DNA from: Candidatus Rokuibacteriota bacterium
GTDB taxonomy: Bacteria > Methylomirabilota > Methylomirabilia > Rokubacteriales > CSP1-6
Direction of reading: 5' to 3'
DNA length: 64,000 nucleotides
NCBI GenBank assembly: GCA_003220535.1
Contig: QHSU01000054.1
Span: forward strand, 124,001-188,000
The translations under genes and the position numbers were made by a program. The notes beneath the pieces are model-generated. The model saw only the letters and a program-made list of their open reading frames with translations, ran no database searches and was not told the DNA's origin. Positions 22,089 to 32,359 of the stretch are shown one piece after another. How positions within the stretch are numbered: position 1 is the stretch's first letter; the number at the start of each line of letters is the position of its first letter.

Positions 22089-23435
22089 TTGATCGGTACA
22101 GTCCTGGTCGCCAATCGGGGAGAAATCGCCCGGCGGGTGTTTCGCGCCTGCCGCCAGCTCGGGCTCAAGACCGTCGCGGTGTACTCCGAGGCCGATCGTG
22201 GGGCGCTTCACGTTCGCGACGCCGACGAAGCCATCGCGATCGGCGGCGCGCCGGCACGAGAAAGCTATCTCAACGCCGAGCGCATCCTCGAGGCGGCGCG
22301 TCGGGCCAGGGCCGACGCTCTGCATCCTGGCTATGGCTTTCTTTCCGAGAGCTGGCGGTTCGCCGAGGCCGTTCAGGGAGCCGGGATCGTGTTCATCGGT
22401 CCCCGGCCGGAGGCGATCCGGACGATGGGCGACAAGATCGCGGCGCGCCGGCTGATGGCGGCCGCCGGTGTCCCCGTGTTGCCCGGCAGCTTCGAGCCGG
22501 TGGCGGATGTCGCCGCGGCCGAGGCGGTGGCCCGCGACCTTGGATTCCCCATCATTCTCAAGGCGGCAGCGGGCGGGGGAGGCATCGGCATGGCGCGCGT
22601 CGACGCGCCCGCGGATCTCGCGCCGGCCTTCGCCACTGCTGCCCGCCGTGCCCACGCCGCATTCGGCACCGGAGAACTCTACGTCGAGCGCTTTCTCGAA
22701 CGGCCCCGGCACGTTGAGGTCCAGGTGTTCGGTGACGATTCGGGGAACGTCGTGCACCTCCACGAGCGCGAGTGCTCGATCCAGCGCCGGCATCAGAAGC
22801 TGGTCGAGGAATCGCCAGCAACGAACCTGCCGGCGCCCACCAAGGCGGGCCTCACCACTGCGGCAGTCGCCGGCGCGCGGGCGATCGGTTACACCAACGC
22901 CGGCACGCTGGAGTTCCTCGTCGACGAGAACGGGGGCTTCTACTTCCTCGAGATGAATGCCCGACTTCAGGTCGAGCACCCCGTCACGGAGGAGGTGACG
23001 GGCGTCGACCTCGTCGTCGCTCAGCTCCGGGTTGCGTCGGGGGAACCGCTACCCTGGCGCCAGGACGAAATCGCGCAGCGCAGAGCGGCGATCGAGTGTC
23101 GAGTGTATGCCGAGGACCCGTCGAAGGGCTTCCTGCCCTCTCCCGGCACCGTGCAAAGGCTCGAGCTGCCGTCGGGAGAGGGAATCCGCATCGAGTCCGG
23201 GGTCGAGGCGGGGAGCACGGTGTCCGTCCACTACGACCCGCTGCTGCTCAAGCTGGTCGTTCACGGAACCACGCGGCAGCAGGCGCTGGAGCGGATGGCG
23301 GAGGCCCTGGACCGGTGCATGATCGAGGGGGTCCGGACCACCATCCCCTTGCTTCGTCGGGTCGTCGCGAGCGACGAGTTCCGGAGGGGCCGGGTGCACA
23401 CGCAGATGCTCGAACAAGGAGCCTTCAATGCCTGA
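22089..23435 (+). CDS. Biotin carboxylase subunit of an acyl-CoA/acetyl-CoA carboxylase
   Basis: A 448-residue ATP-grasp enzyme that carboxylates biotin with bicarbonate and ATP. The N-terminal domain starts TVLVANRGEIARRVFRACR. The ATP-binding glycine loop is KAAAGGGGIGMARV, with HERECSIQRRHQKLVEE, EFLVDENGGFYFLEMNARLQVEHPVTEEVTG (here in part: EMNARLQVEHPVTEE) and the C-domain RVYAEDPSKGFLPSPG. It starts at TTG 22089, seven bases after the previous gene. The biotinyl domain is a separate small protein just downstream, as in AccB/AccC-type arrangements, but no carboxyltransferase subunit is in this window. It could serve acetyl-CoA or propionyl/methylcrotonyl-CoA carboxylase. Confidence 0.92.
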   Translation: MIGTVLVANRGEIARRVFRACRQLGLKTVAVYSEADRGALHVRDADEAIAIGGAPARESYLNAERILEAARRARADALHPGYGFLSESWRFAEAVQGAGIVFIGPRPEAIRTMGDKIAARRLMAAAGVPVLPGSFEPVADVAAAEAVARDLGFPIILKAAAGGGGIGMARVDAPADLAPAFATAARRAHAAFGTGELYVERFLERPRHVEVQVFGDDSGNVVHLHERECSIQRRHQKLVEESPATNLPAPTKAGLTTAAVAGARAIGYTNAGTLEFLVDENGGFYFLEMNARLQVEHPVTEEVTGVDLVVAQLRVASGEPLPWRQDEIAQRRAAIECRVYAEDPSKGFLPSPGTVQRLELPSGEGIRIESGVEAGSTVSVHYDPLLLKLVVHGTTRQQALERMAEALDRCMIEGVRTTIPLLRRVVASDEFRRGRVHTQMLEQGAFNA

Positions 23436-23643
23436 GGAGATCAAGGCGCACATCACCGGGGTCGTCTTTCAGCTCACCACGAAGCCAGGCGACCGCGTCG
23501 CCGCCGGCGACGCGGTGATCGTGCTCGAGTCGATGAAGATGGAGATCCCGGTGGAGGCGCCGCGGGCGGGCGCGATCAGCGAGATCAGGGTCCGAGAGGG
23601 GCAGACGGTCCAGGAGGGCGACGTCATCGCCGTGCTGGAGTAG
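23428..23643 (+). CDS. Biotin carboxyl carrier domain protein
   Basis: A 71-residue stand-alone biotinyl domain. The lysine of ESMKMEIPV is the biotinylation site, and the two symmetrical half-motifs (KPGDRVAAGDAVIVLES and REGQTVQEGDVIAVLE) form the barrel. It overlaps the biotin carboxylase end by eight bases and surely works with it. It is much shorter than AccB (about 150), lacking the Pro/Ala-rich N-terminal extension, as in many stand-alone acyl-CoA carboxylase carriers. Confidence 0.92.
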   Translation: MPEEIKAHITGVVFQLTTKPGDRVAAGDAVIVLESMKMEIPVEAPRAGAISEIRVREGQTVQEGDVIAVLE

Positions 23644-23653
23644 GGAGATTGCG

Positions 23654-24160
23654 ATGAGCCTCGAGATGATCCGTGGACTCTACGATTACCACCGCTGGGC
23701 GAACCGACGTCTCTTCGAGGTCGCGACGACGCTGGGCGAGGATCTGGCGTCGCGTGACGTGGGCAAGCAGTTCAGCTACTCGACTCTCAGGCAGATGTTC
23801 GGGCACCTCTACGGGGCGGACCGCATCTGGCTGTTGCGCTGGACGGGCGTCTCGTCGACGACGATCCCGGGGGCCGAGTTCGCCACGCTCGCGTCACTCC
23901 GGGCGCCCTGGGACGACCTCGAGCGGGAGCAGCGAGGCTTCCTCGAGGGGCTGGCGCCGGGCGATCTCGATCGCGTGATCGAGTGCAGAAATGCGGAAGG
24001 CAGGGCTCTCAAGGCACCGCTCGGGCCGCTGCTCCAGCACGTGGCGAACCACGCGACGCATCACCGCAGCGAGATCGCCACGATGATGACGATGATCAAC
24101 GGCTCGCCCCCAGACACCGGGATTGCCACCTACCTCCTGACGAAAGCCGGGCAGCCGTAG
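23654..24160 (+). CDS. DinB/YfiT-family metal-dependent protein
   Basis: A 168-residue four-helix-bundle protein of the DinB (YfiT) superfamily, unrelated to DNA polymerase IV. Metal ligands are expected at H in GHLYGADRIWLLRW and at the H-x-x-x-H of NHATHHRSEI. The N-terminus MIRGLYDYHRWANRRLFE is characteristic. Members are thiol transferases or damage-inducible proteins of unknown substrate. It starts 10 bases after the biotinyl carrier gene and is the last gene before a hairpin and the convergent sigma-factor gene. Confidence 0.82.
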   Translation: MSLEMIRGLYDYHRWANRRLFEVATTLGEDLASRDVGKQFSYSTLRQMFGHLYGADRIWLLRWTGVSSTTIPGAEFATLASLRAPWDDLEREQRGFLEGLAPGDLDRVIECRNAEGRALKAPLGPLLQHVANHATHHRSEIATMMTMINGSPPDTGIATYLLTKAGQP

Positions 24161-24231
24161 CCCGCCCCGACGCTCGCGCTGGGTGGCTTATGCGCAGACC
24201 AGATTCGAGTGGTTGGAGGGGATCGGGGGAT

Positions 24232-24259
24232 CTGGGGGGCCCGCTCTGGGGCCCCCCAG
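24232..24259. terminator. GC-rich hairpin between convergent genes
   Basis: CTGGGGGGCCC (24232-24242) and GGGCCCCCCAG (24249-24259) form a perfect 11-bp stem with the loop GCTCTG. It lies between the DinB-family gene (+) and rpoD (-), five bases past the rpoD stop. It lacks a T-tract on either strand but is well placed as a bidirectional stop or 3' stabiliser. Confidence 0.5.
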
Positions 24260-24264
24260 TCAGG

Positions 24265-25761
24265 TCAATTCTCGATGAAAGCGCGCAGATTGCGGCCGCG
24301 CAGAGGGTGCCGGAGCTTCCGGAGCGCCTTGGCCTCGATCTGCCGGATGCGCTCCCGCGTCACCTCGAAGCGCTTTCCAACCTCTTCGAGAGTGTGCTCG
24401 CCCTCTTCGCCGATGCCGAACCGGAGGCGCAGGATCTCCTTTTCCTTCGGCGACAGCATCGAGAGGGCCCGCTCGACCTGCGTGGTCAGGTCCTGGTTGA
24501 GCAGCGACTCGTTGGGTGAGCCGGCAGACTTGTCCTCGAGGAAGTCGCCCAGCTCGGAATCCTCCCCGATCGGCGTCTCGAGGGAGAGCGGCTTGCGCGA
24601 AGACTCGAGGATGAGCCGGACCTTCTTCGCCGGCACTCCCGTGCGCTGAGCGAGCTCCTCGGGGGTCGGCTCGCGCCCGATCTCGTTGACCAGATTGCGA
24701 TTCACGCGCGAGATCCGGTTCAACGTCTCGACCATATGGACCGGAATCCGGATCGTTCGCGAGTGGTCCGCGATGGCGCGGGTAATGGCCTGGCGGATCC
24801 ACCACGTGGCGTAGGTCGAGAACTTGAAGCCCCGCCGATACTGGAACCGGTCGACGGCCTTCATGAGCCCGATGTTGCCCTCCTGGACGAGGTCCAGGAG
24901 TGAGAGGTCGCTTCCCAGGTAGCGCTTCGCCACCGACACGACCAGGCGCAGGTTCGCTTCCATCAGCTCACGCTTGGCCTGGCGCACCGTGCGGTCGCTG
25001 CGCTCGATCTGCTCGAGGAGCGGACCGAGGTGCTTGCGCGGGAGGCCCGTTCGCTTCTCGAGCAGGCGCAGCTCACGCGTGGCCCCGAGCGTGTGCCCAC
25101 GGCGGCTCATGCGGTCGAGCTCGCTGATCTGCTCCCAGCGGCGCCGCACCCGTGTCACCAGGTCGTCGATCAGCGCAGGCTTCAGCGGCATCTCGGCCAC
25201 GACCTGCTGGATCGCCTGCCGGGCGGCGGCAATCGTCGTCGCCGTGACCTTGCGATAGGCCGCCGACCGCCGCCTCGCCCTGAGGGACCCCTCGAGTCTG
25301 GCGATCTTCCGCTCGTGCCGACGAATCCGCTCGAATGCCAGGAGCACGGGACGCATCGCCTTGGCTTCGAGCTCACCGCCCTCCGGCAGGACGATCACGT
25401 CATCGGCGGGCGTTTCCCCTCGGCGCAGCTTGTCGCCCACCTCGAGGAGAGCCTCGACCGCCATGGGAATCCCGGCCAGCGTGCGCCGGAGAGCGATCTG
25501 ACCCACCTCGATGCGGCGCCCGATCTGGACTTCCTGCGCCGCCGTGAGGAGCGGGACCTTGCCGATCTCCTTGAGATAGAGGCGGACGGGGTCTTCGCCC
25601 TTTGTCAGGGCAGGCGCGTACGTATCTTCGGCGGTCGCCCGGGGGGTCTCGTCCGCATCGTCTTCGACGACCACCTGCCCTCCCCGCCCGTCCGTCGCTG
25701 TCACTCCACCCGAGGCCACCGAGCCGGCCTCGACCGCATCGGATGATTCTCTGAATGTCAT
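24265..25761 (-). CDS. rpoD: RNA polymerase primary sigma factor (sigma-70/RpoD)
   Basis: A 498-residue group 1 sigma factor. Region 1.2 begins at [17 protein letters not shown] (about 57-73) after an acidic N-terminal stretch shorter than E. coli region 1.1. A non-conserved helical region follows. Region 2 has [30 protein letters not shown] and [16 protein letters not shown], which recognise and melt the -10. Region 3 has [13 protein letters not shown]. Region 4 carries [16 protein letters not shown] and [18 protein letters not shown] for the -35. All are canonical. It is a single-gene unit on the minus strand. Confidence 0.95.
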   Translation of the reverse strand: MTFRESSDAVEAGSVASGGVTATDGRGGQVVVEDDADETPRATAEDTYAPALTKGEDPVRLYLKEIGKVPLLTAAQEVQIGRRIEVGQIALRRTLAGIPMAVEALLEVGDKLRRGETPADDVIVLPEGGELEAKAMRPVLLAFERIRRHERKIARLEGSLRARRRSAAYRKVTATTIAAARQAIQQVVAEMPLKPALIDDLVTRVRRRWEQISELDRMSRRGHTLGATRELRLLEKRTGLPRKHLGPLLEQIERSDRTVRQAKRELMEANLRLVVSVAKRYLGSDLSLLDLVQEGNIGLMKAVDRFQYRRGFKFSTYATWWIRQAITRAIADHSRTIRIPVHMVETLNRISRVNRNLVNEIGREPTPEELAQRTGVPAKKVRLILESSRKPLSLETPIGEDSELGDFLEDKSAGSPNESLLNQDLTTQVERALSMLSPKEKEILRLRFGIGEEGEHTLEEVGKRFEVTRERIRQIEAKALRKLRHPLRGRNLRAFIEN

Positions 25762-26101
25762 CGTGTCACCGGCTTTCTTTAGTCGGGGTTCCCCGTTCGT
25801 TCAGATGCGAAACCGGGTGCTAACGTTTCATCGAACTAGACTTTCGTCGCACAATCTTCGGGACTACGGGTTATCACATCCCGTATTGCAGGCCTTTACC
25901 TGATCCAAACAGCGTTTGGCCCGCGCCTCCTCTGGAGCAGGATTCTGACTGGATCCTCAGTTCGTCTATTCACGACGCCGGGGCCTTCGGCTTTTAACCA
26001 CGATCACCCCGCCCGGAGTTCCTCGCGAATCGAAGGCGCTTCGCTCCGGAGTGGGGCTACCCGACCTCCGTGGGGGCGCCGGAGAGGGTAGAATCGACGG
26101 C
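25762..26101. other. 340-base structured intergenic region, no protein gene seen
   Basis: This gap separates rpoD (-) from the malic enzyme gene (+) and is less GC-rich than its surroundings. I see several small dyads: CGGGG-TT-CCCCG (25784-25795), TACGGG/CCCGTA with a 9-base loop (25865-25885), CCAAAC-AGC-GTTTGG (25905-25919) and GCCG/CGGC followed by TTTT (25977-25995). They could be operators, long leaders or a small RNA ending at the T-run. Both flanking promoters must be here, but I cannot assign -35/-10 boxes with confidence. Confidence 0.4.
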
Positions 26102-27531
<1,430 letters not shown>

Positions 27532-27535
<4 letters not shown>

Positions 27536-28245
27536 CGCCTCGCTGGTCGGTCGTCATCCCGGCGTTCAACGAGGCGCGCCGTCTCCCTCCCTTCTTGGAC
27601 ACGGTCGTCGGGTTCTTCGAGGGCCGCGACGAGCCGTACGAGGTGATCGTCGTCGACGACGGGTCGACCGACGGCACGTCCCGGATCGTGGAGGCCCGGC
27701 AGTTCCCGGCGGTCAGGATTCTGAAGCTCGGGCGCAACGCCGGCAAGGGCGCCGCCGTGCGGGCGGGGATGCTAGCGGCCAGAGGCGCCTACCGGCTCTT
27801 CGCCGATGCCGACGGCGCAACGCCGATCGACGAGCTGAAGCGGATCGAGCCCCTGCTGGTCGCGGGCGCCGACGTGGTGGTCGGCTCGCGGGTCCTCGTC
27901 GATCCGGGAGTGTCGGTGACGGCCCGCCGCCACCGTGTGGCGGTCGGGCGCGTCTTCAACTGGCTCGTCGCCCGGGTGGGCCTCCAAGGGGTCGCCGACT
28001 CACAGTGCGGCTTCAAGGCGTTCACGGCTCCGGTCGCCAGCCGGCTGTTCGAGGCGCTGTCCACGCGCGGCTTTGGCTTCGATGTCGAACTGCTCATGCT
28101 GGCCCAGGCCGCCGGCTGTCGTATCGTCGAGGTGCCGGTGAACTGGGCCGATCAGGCGGAGAGCAAAGTGGGGTTCTTTCGGCATGGGCCGGGGATGCTC
28201 TGGCAGATCCTGAAGGCGCGATCGCGGGTGAGGGGACGTTCGTGA
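27532..28245 (+). CDS. Family 2 glycosyltransferase, dolichyl/polyprenyl-phosphate sugar synthase type
   Basis: A 237-residue GT-A glycosyltransferase. It has the nucleotide-sugar motif VVIPAFNEARRLPPFL, the strand VIVVDDGSTDGTS, the metal-binding DADGAT and the acceptor-region DSQCGFKAF. The DADGATP and QCGFK signatures point to the ALG5/DPM1-like group that loads a sugar onto a polyprenyl phosphate at the membrane. No membrane segment is evident. It overlaps the malic enzyme and aminotransferase genes (GTGA at each end). A downstream GT-C enzyme (30165) is a plausible user of the lipid-linked sugar. Confidence 0.85.
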
Positions 28246-29399
28246 CACTCGCTCGAAGAGTCCGGGACATCGAACCCTTCCTGGCGGTCGAAGTGGCCGA
28301 GCGGGCCCAGGAGCTCGAGCGCGCCGGCATCGATGTCGTGCACCTCGAGTTCGGCGAGCCGGACTTCGAGGCGCCCGCGGTCGTCCGGGACGCCCTGGAG
28401 CGCGCGATCAAGGACGGCCGGACCCGGTACACGCACAGTCTCGGGATCCTGCCGCTCCGCGAAGCGATCGCCGAGCACTACGCGAGATCCTACGGCGTGG
28501 CGGTCTCGCCGGATCAGATCCTCGTGACGGCCGGCACCTCGCCGGCGATGCTGCTTCTCTTCGGGCACCTGCTGGATCCGGGCGACGAGGTGGTGCTGAG
28601 CGATCCGTACTACGCGTGCTACCCGAACTTCATCCGCTACGCCGATGGACGGCCGGTCTACGTGGGCGTGACCGAGGAGGACGGCTTTCAGTACCGCCCC
28701 GAGGCGATCCGGGAGCGACTCGGCCCGCGCACCCGAGCGATCGTGATCAACTCGCCTGCCAATCCCACCGGCACGGTGCTGTCGCCCGAGCGCATGGCCG
28801 CGATCGGCGAGCTCAGCCGGGGCGACGGGCCGCTCATCGTGTCTGACGAGATCTACCACGGGCTCAGCTACGAGGGGCGAGACCGGACGATCCTCGAGTT
28901 CACCGACCGAGCCTTCGTCCTCAACGGATTCTCGAAGGCGTACGCGATGACGGGCTGGCGGCTCGGCTGGGTGGTCGCCCCGCGCGACCACATCCGCGCG
29001 CTGCAGATGCTCTACGGCAATTTCTTCATCTCGACGAACGAGTTCGTGCAGTGGGCCGGTGTCACCGCGCTCCGCGACGCGACCGACGAGAGCCGGCGGT
29101 TCCGCGCGATCTTCGACGACCGGCGGCGGGCAATGATCGCCGGCCTCCGGTCCCTCGGGTTCGGTGTCGGCGCCGAGCCGACCGGCGCGTTCTACGTCCT
29201 GGCCAACGCACGCCACCTGTCGATGGACTCGGTGAGCCTCGCGCGCGAGCTTCTCGAGTCGAGCCACGTGGCCGTCACGCCCGGCGCGGCCTTCGGCGCC
29301 AACGCCGAGGGGTATCTGCGCTTTTCGTACGCGTCGTCGCTCGAGCGCATCGAGGAGGGCTTCGGCCGCCTCCGCCGGTTCCTCGCCACGCGACGGTGA
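28242..29399 (+). CDS. Class I/II PLP-dependent aminotransferase
   Basis: A 385-residue fold-type I aminotransferase. It shows the substrate-arm EFGEPDFEAP, TAGTSPAMLL, the NSPANPTG motif, the SDEIYHGLSYE strand (Asp and Tyr contacts) and the Schiff-base lysine in LNGFSKAYAMTGWRLGW. The C-terminal arginine is in GYLRFSYA. It resembles the aspartate/alanine aminotransferase subgroup; exact substrates cannot be set by eye. It is translationally coupled to the glycosyltransferase by GTGA. Confidence 0.9.
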   Translation: MTLARRVRDIEPFLAVEVAERAQELERAGIDVVHLEFGEPDFEAPAVVRDALERAIKDGRTRYTHSLGILPLREAIAEHYARSYGVAVSPDQILVTAGTSPAMLLLFGHLLDPGDEVVLSDPYYACYPNFIRYADGRPVYVGVTEEDGFQYRPEAIRERLGPRTRAIVINSPANPTGTVLSPERMAAIGELSRGDGPLIVSDEIYHGLSYEGRDRTILEFTDRAFVLNGFSKAYAMTGWRLGWVVAPRDHIRALQMLYGNFFISTNEFVQWAGVTALRDATDESRRFRAIFDDRRRAMIAGLRSLGFGVGAEPTGAFYVLANARHLSMDSVSLARELLESSHVAVTPGAAFGANAEGYLRFSYASSLERIEEGFGRLRRFLATRR

Positions 29400-29448
29400 G
29401 ACGCCGTGGGTCGCGCGTGAGCCGCTCCGCCTTTCGTCGCTGAGCGCG

Positions 29449-30168
29449 ATGGACTCCCGGTACGTCAGCGTCCACATCGAGGAAGACCGGTTGCATTGGT
29501 GGTTCCGCGGCCGGCTCGCCGTCATCACCGCGACACTCCGGCGAGCTCTGCCGCCCCGCCCGGTGCGCCTGCTCGAGCTGGGCTGTGGCACCGGCAACGT
29601 GCTGGCGGCGTTGTCGGAGTTCGGCGAGGCCGTCGGGATGGAAACCCATCCCGAGCTCATCGCCGCCGCGCGGGCCGCCGGGCTGGACGTCCGGACGGGC
29701 CGACTGCCGGAGGACCTCGGGGTGGCACCCGGCTGGGCGGAGGTCGTGCTACTGCTCGACGTGATCGAGCACGTGGACGACGACGGTGCCGCCCTCGCGG
29801 CCGCGTGCCGGGCGGTCGCGGCCGGCGGTCTGCTCGTCGTGACCGTCCCGGCGTATCGCTGGCTCTGGAGCGGTCACGACGAGGTCCTCGGGCATCGGCG
29901 GCGATACACGGCGGCCGGGCTTCGGGCCGTCGTCGAGCGAGCCGGCTTCAGCGTCCTCCGAGTCAGCTACTTCAACTCGCTACTATTCCCGATGGTGGCG
30001 CTCGTTCGACTCTGGAAGGGGCTTCGCGGCGACCGGGGCCACGACCTGCGGCGGCCGGCGGCGCCCCTCAACCGGCTGCTCGAGCGGGTGTTCGCGTTCG
30101 AGCGTCACCTCGTCCCGCGCGTCGCGCTCCCGTTCGGGGCCTCACTGCTCCTGATCGGCCGGCGATGA
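29449..30168 (+). CDS. Class I SAM-dependent methyltransferase
   Basis: A 239-residue soluble methyltransferase. Motif I is LLELGCGTGNVLAAL (about 40-54); the acidic residue of motif II is in VGMETHPE; LLLDVIEHVDDD is motif IV; and VTVPAYRWLWSGHDE follows. The HWWFRGR N-terminus and LGHRRRYTAAGLR are typical of a group found among polysaccharide and lipid-glycan genes. It overlaps the next gene (ATGA), a membrane glycosyltransferase, which suggests a shared glycan or glycolipid substrate. Confidence 0.85.
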   Translation: MDSRYVSVHIEEDRLHWWFRGRLAVITATLRRALPPRPVRLLELGCGTGNVLAALSEFGEAVGMETHPELIAAARAAGLDVRTGRLPEDLGVAPGWAEVVLLLDVIEHVDDDGAALAAACRAVAAGGLLVVTVPAYRWLWSGHDEVLGHRRRYTAAGLRAVVERAGFSVLRVSYFNSLLFPMVALVRLWKGLRGDRGHDLRRPAAPLNRLLERVFAFERHLVPRVALPFGASLLLIGRR

Positions 30169-32327
30169 CGGACGACCGCTCGTCCAGCGCCCGCGAGTGG
30201 TCGATCGTCGCCGCGACCTTCGCCGCCCTGGTCCTGATCGCTGCGGTGTGGCTGGCGATCGACCGCACGCCGCCCGAGTGGGACCACGCCAACCACCTCG
30301 AGCGCGTCGTCCGCTGCGCCGAGGACCTGGCACGGCGCGATTGGCGGACTCTCATGGAGCGCTCGTCGTTTTACCCGCCGGTCGTCCCGTGTGCCGCGGC
30401 GGTCGTGTACCGGCTGGCGCCTTCGGACGCGGCCGCGGCCCAGACGATCATCCTCGCGTTCCTGGGCGTCGGCATGGCCGCTGTTTACGCGCTGGGGCGG
30501 CGTCTGGCCGGCGGCACCGAAGGCGTCGTCGCCGCGGTCGTCTTCGGCTGCGCGCCGTTCGTCGTGTTCTCTGCGTTGCGGTTCCAGCTCGATTTGCCGC
30601 TGGCGGCGATGGTCGCGCTGGCGCTCGTGGTATCGCTCCGAACCGAGGGGTTCATCCGGTTGGGATGGTCGCTGCTGGTGGGAGTGGTCTTCGGACTCGG
30701 CATGCTGACGAAGCCTTCGTTCGCCGCCTACGTGCTGCCCCCGGTCCTCGTCGCCGCGGCCTCGTCGAGCGGCCGGCGCATCCGTGCGGTCAATGCGGCG
30801 CTGGCCCTGCTGGTCGGGATGGTCATCAGCCTCCCGTGGTATGGGCCGAGGCTCTTCGGCCTCGTCCCGCAAGTCGCGAGCCGGTCGTTCAGGCAGGCGG
30901 CCGAATCCGGGCACCCGGACCCGCTCACGGCCACGGCGCTGCTCTACTATCCGACCTGGCTCGCTCCCCAGTTCGGCGTGCCGGCCGTCGCGCTGCTCCT
31001 CGTTGGTCTCGGCGTCGCAATCCTGCGACGCGAGGGCGTGGCCCTCACGGCGTTCCTGGTGCCGTTCGTCCTGTTCGGACTTCTCCAGAACAAGAACTTG
31101 CGTTACACGCTGCCACTCCTGCCCATCGCCGCCGTCATGGCCGGGATGGGCTTCGCCGTCCTGCGCGGCCGTGTGCGTTTGCTCGGGACGGTCGTGCTCG
31201 TCCTCGCGTGCGCGCTCCAGGTGAGTGCGACGGCGCTCGCCGTGCCTCACGGCCTCACGCTGCCGGGTCTCGGCGTCCCCTTGGTCCTGGAGTCGCCGCC
31301 GCGAACCGGTGACTGGCGGCATCGGGAGATCCTGACGCTCATCAGCCGCGACAGTGGGGGCGCGCCGGCGACCGTGAGCGTCGTGCCGAACGACAACTTC
31401 TTCTCGGTGAGTAACTTCAGGTACTACGGCGTGCGAGACGGTCTCCCGCTTCGGTTCTCGCGCGCGTGGGACACCGAACCGATCGGGATCGAGTACATGA
31501 TCCTGAAGACCGGCGACGTCGGACCGGCGTGGACGGCGGAGAGGCCTCGGCGCATCGCCGAGCGCCTTCGCACAGACCCGTCGCTCGCACGCGTGTTCCC
31601 CGTCCTCGGCGAGTTTCCTCTCCCCGATGGCTCGACCGCGAGCGTCCGAGCGCGGCGCCTCACCGAGCCGGTCCCCGTTGCCTCCAAGACGTTCGCGCGC
31701 GAGCTCGAGGCGGCGATCCGCCGCGAGCTCGCCGATGTCACCACCGACGTCGAGGGCCTCGAGATCGGGCTCGTCTACGACGAGACCGTCCTGCGCGGTC
31801 GGGTCGGCCGTGTCGAGATCCGAGCCGCCTCGGCACGGGTCGGGGAGCTCCGGCGCCGGGACGCGCCGCTCCTGCGCGTCCAGGACGTGCGGATCGCCTT
31901 CGACGACGTTCTGGTGAACCCCTTCAGCGTCCACACCGCGGGACGACTGGCACCGCTCGACGCCCGGCACGCCACCCTCGGGCGCGTCACCATCCAGGAG
32001 GCGGACCTGCAGGCGTTCCTGCGTGAGCAGAAAGGGTTCAAGACGGCCTCGGTGAGCCTGGAGCCTGGGGCGATCGGCTTCACCGTCAAACAACCGGGTC
32101 CGGACGTGGCCGCCCGAGTCCGGCTGCTTCCCGCCGGCGACCGGCCGTTCACGCTCGTCGCCGAGCGCGTCACGGTTGGGGGGATCTCGGTGCCCTCGCT
32201 GCTCGTCGATTGGGTGGTTCGCACCTGGGATCCCTCGCCCAGGCTGGCGAGCCGTCTGCCGATGCCCGTGACTCTCGGGCGTGTCGACATCGCCTCGGGG
32301 GCCATCAGGGTCTCCGACAGGCCGTAA
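30165..32327 (+). CDS. GT-C membrane glycosyltransferase fused to an LmeA/DUF2993-like domain
   Basis: A 720-residue protein. Residues about 12-370 hold some ten hydrophobic segments. A luminal acidic motif follows the first segment (TPPEWDHANHLERV), as in PMT/ArnT-type transferases that take sugar from a polyprenyl-phosphate donor. Residues about 370-500 form a soluble domain. From about 505 to 715 the sequence is rich in beta strands (VEGLEIGLVYDETVLRGRVG, RVQDVRIAFDDVLVNPF) and resembles DUF2993, the family of the mycobacterial envelope protein LmeA. That part would be periplasmic. I have not seen this fusion described. Coupled by ATGA to the methyltransferase. Confidence 0.75.
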   Translation: MTDDRSSSAREWSIVAATFAALVLIAAVWLAIDRTPPEWDHANHLERVVRCAEDLARRDWRTLMERSSFYPPVVPCAAAVVYRLAPSDAAAAQTIILAFLGVGMAAVYALGRRLAGGTEGVVAAVVFGCAPFVVFSALRFQLDLPLAAMVALALVVSLRTEGFIRLGWSLLVGVVFGLGMLTKPSFAAYVLPPVLVAAASSSGRRIRAVNAALALLVGMVISLPWYGPRLFGLVPQVASRSFRQAAESGHPDPLTATALLYYPTWLAPQFGVPAVALLLVGLGVAILRREGVALTAFLVPFVLFGLLQNKNLRYTLPLLPIAAVMAGMGFAVLRGRVRLLGTVVLVLACALQVSATALAVPHGLTLPGLGVPLVLESPPRTGDWRHREILTLISRDSGGAPATVSVVPNDNFFSVSNFRYYGVRDGLPLRFSRAWDTEPIGIEYMILKTGDVGPAWTAERPRRIAERLRTDPSLARVFPVLGEFPLPDGSTASVRARRLTEPVPVASKTFARELEAAIRRELADVTTDVEGLEIGLVYDETVLRGRVGRVEIRAASARVGELRRRDAPLLRVQDVRIAFDDVLVNPFSVHTAGRLAPLDARHATLGRVTIQEADLQAFLREQKGFKTASVSLEPGAIGFTVKQPGPDVAARVRLLPAGDRPFTLVAERVTVGGISVPSLLVDWVVRTWDPSPRLASRLPMPVTLGRVDIASGAIRVSDRP

Positions 32328-32359
32328 CCGGAAGTCCCACGCGAGAGAAGGGGAGTCTC

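Noticed and set aside
30105..32093. 662-codon minus-strand frame opposite the GT-C gene
   Set aside because: Composition is Arg/Asp/Glu/His-biased with no domain pattern, while the plus strand encodes clear membrane segments; shadow frame.
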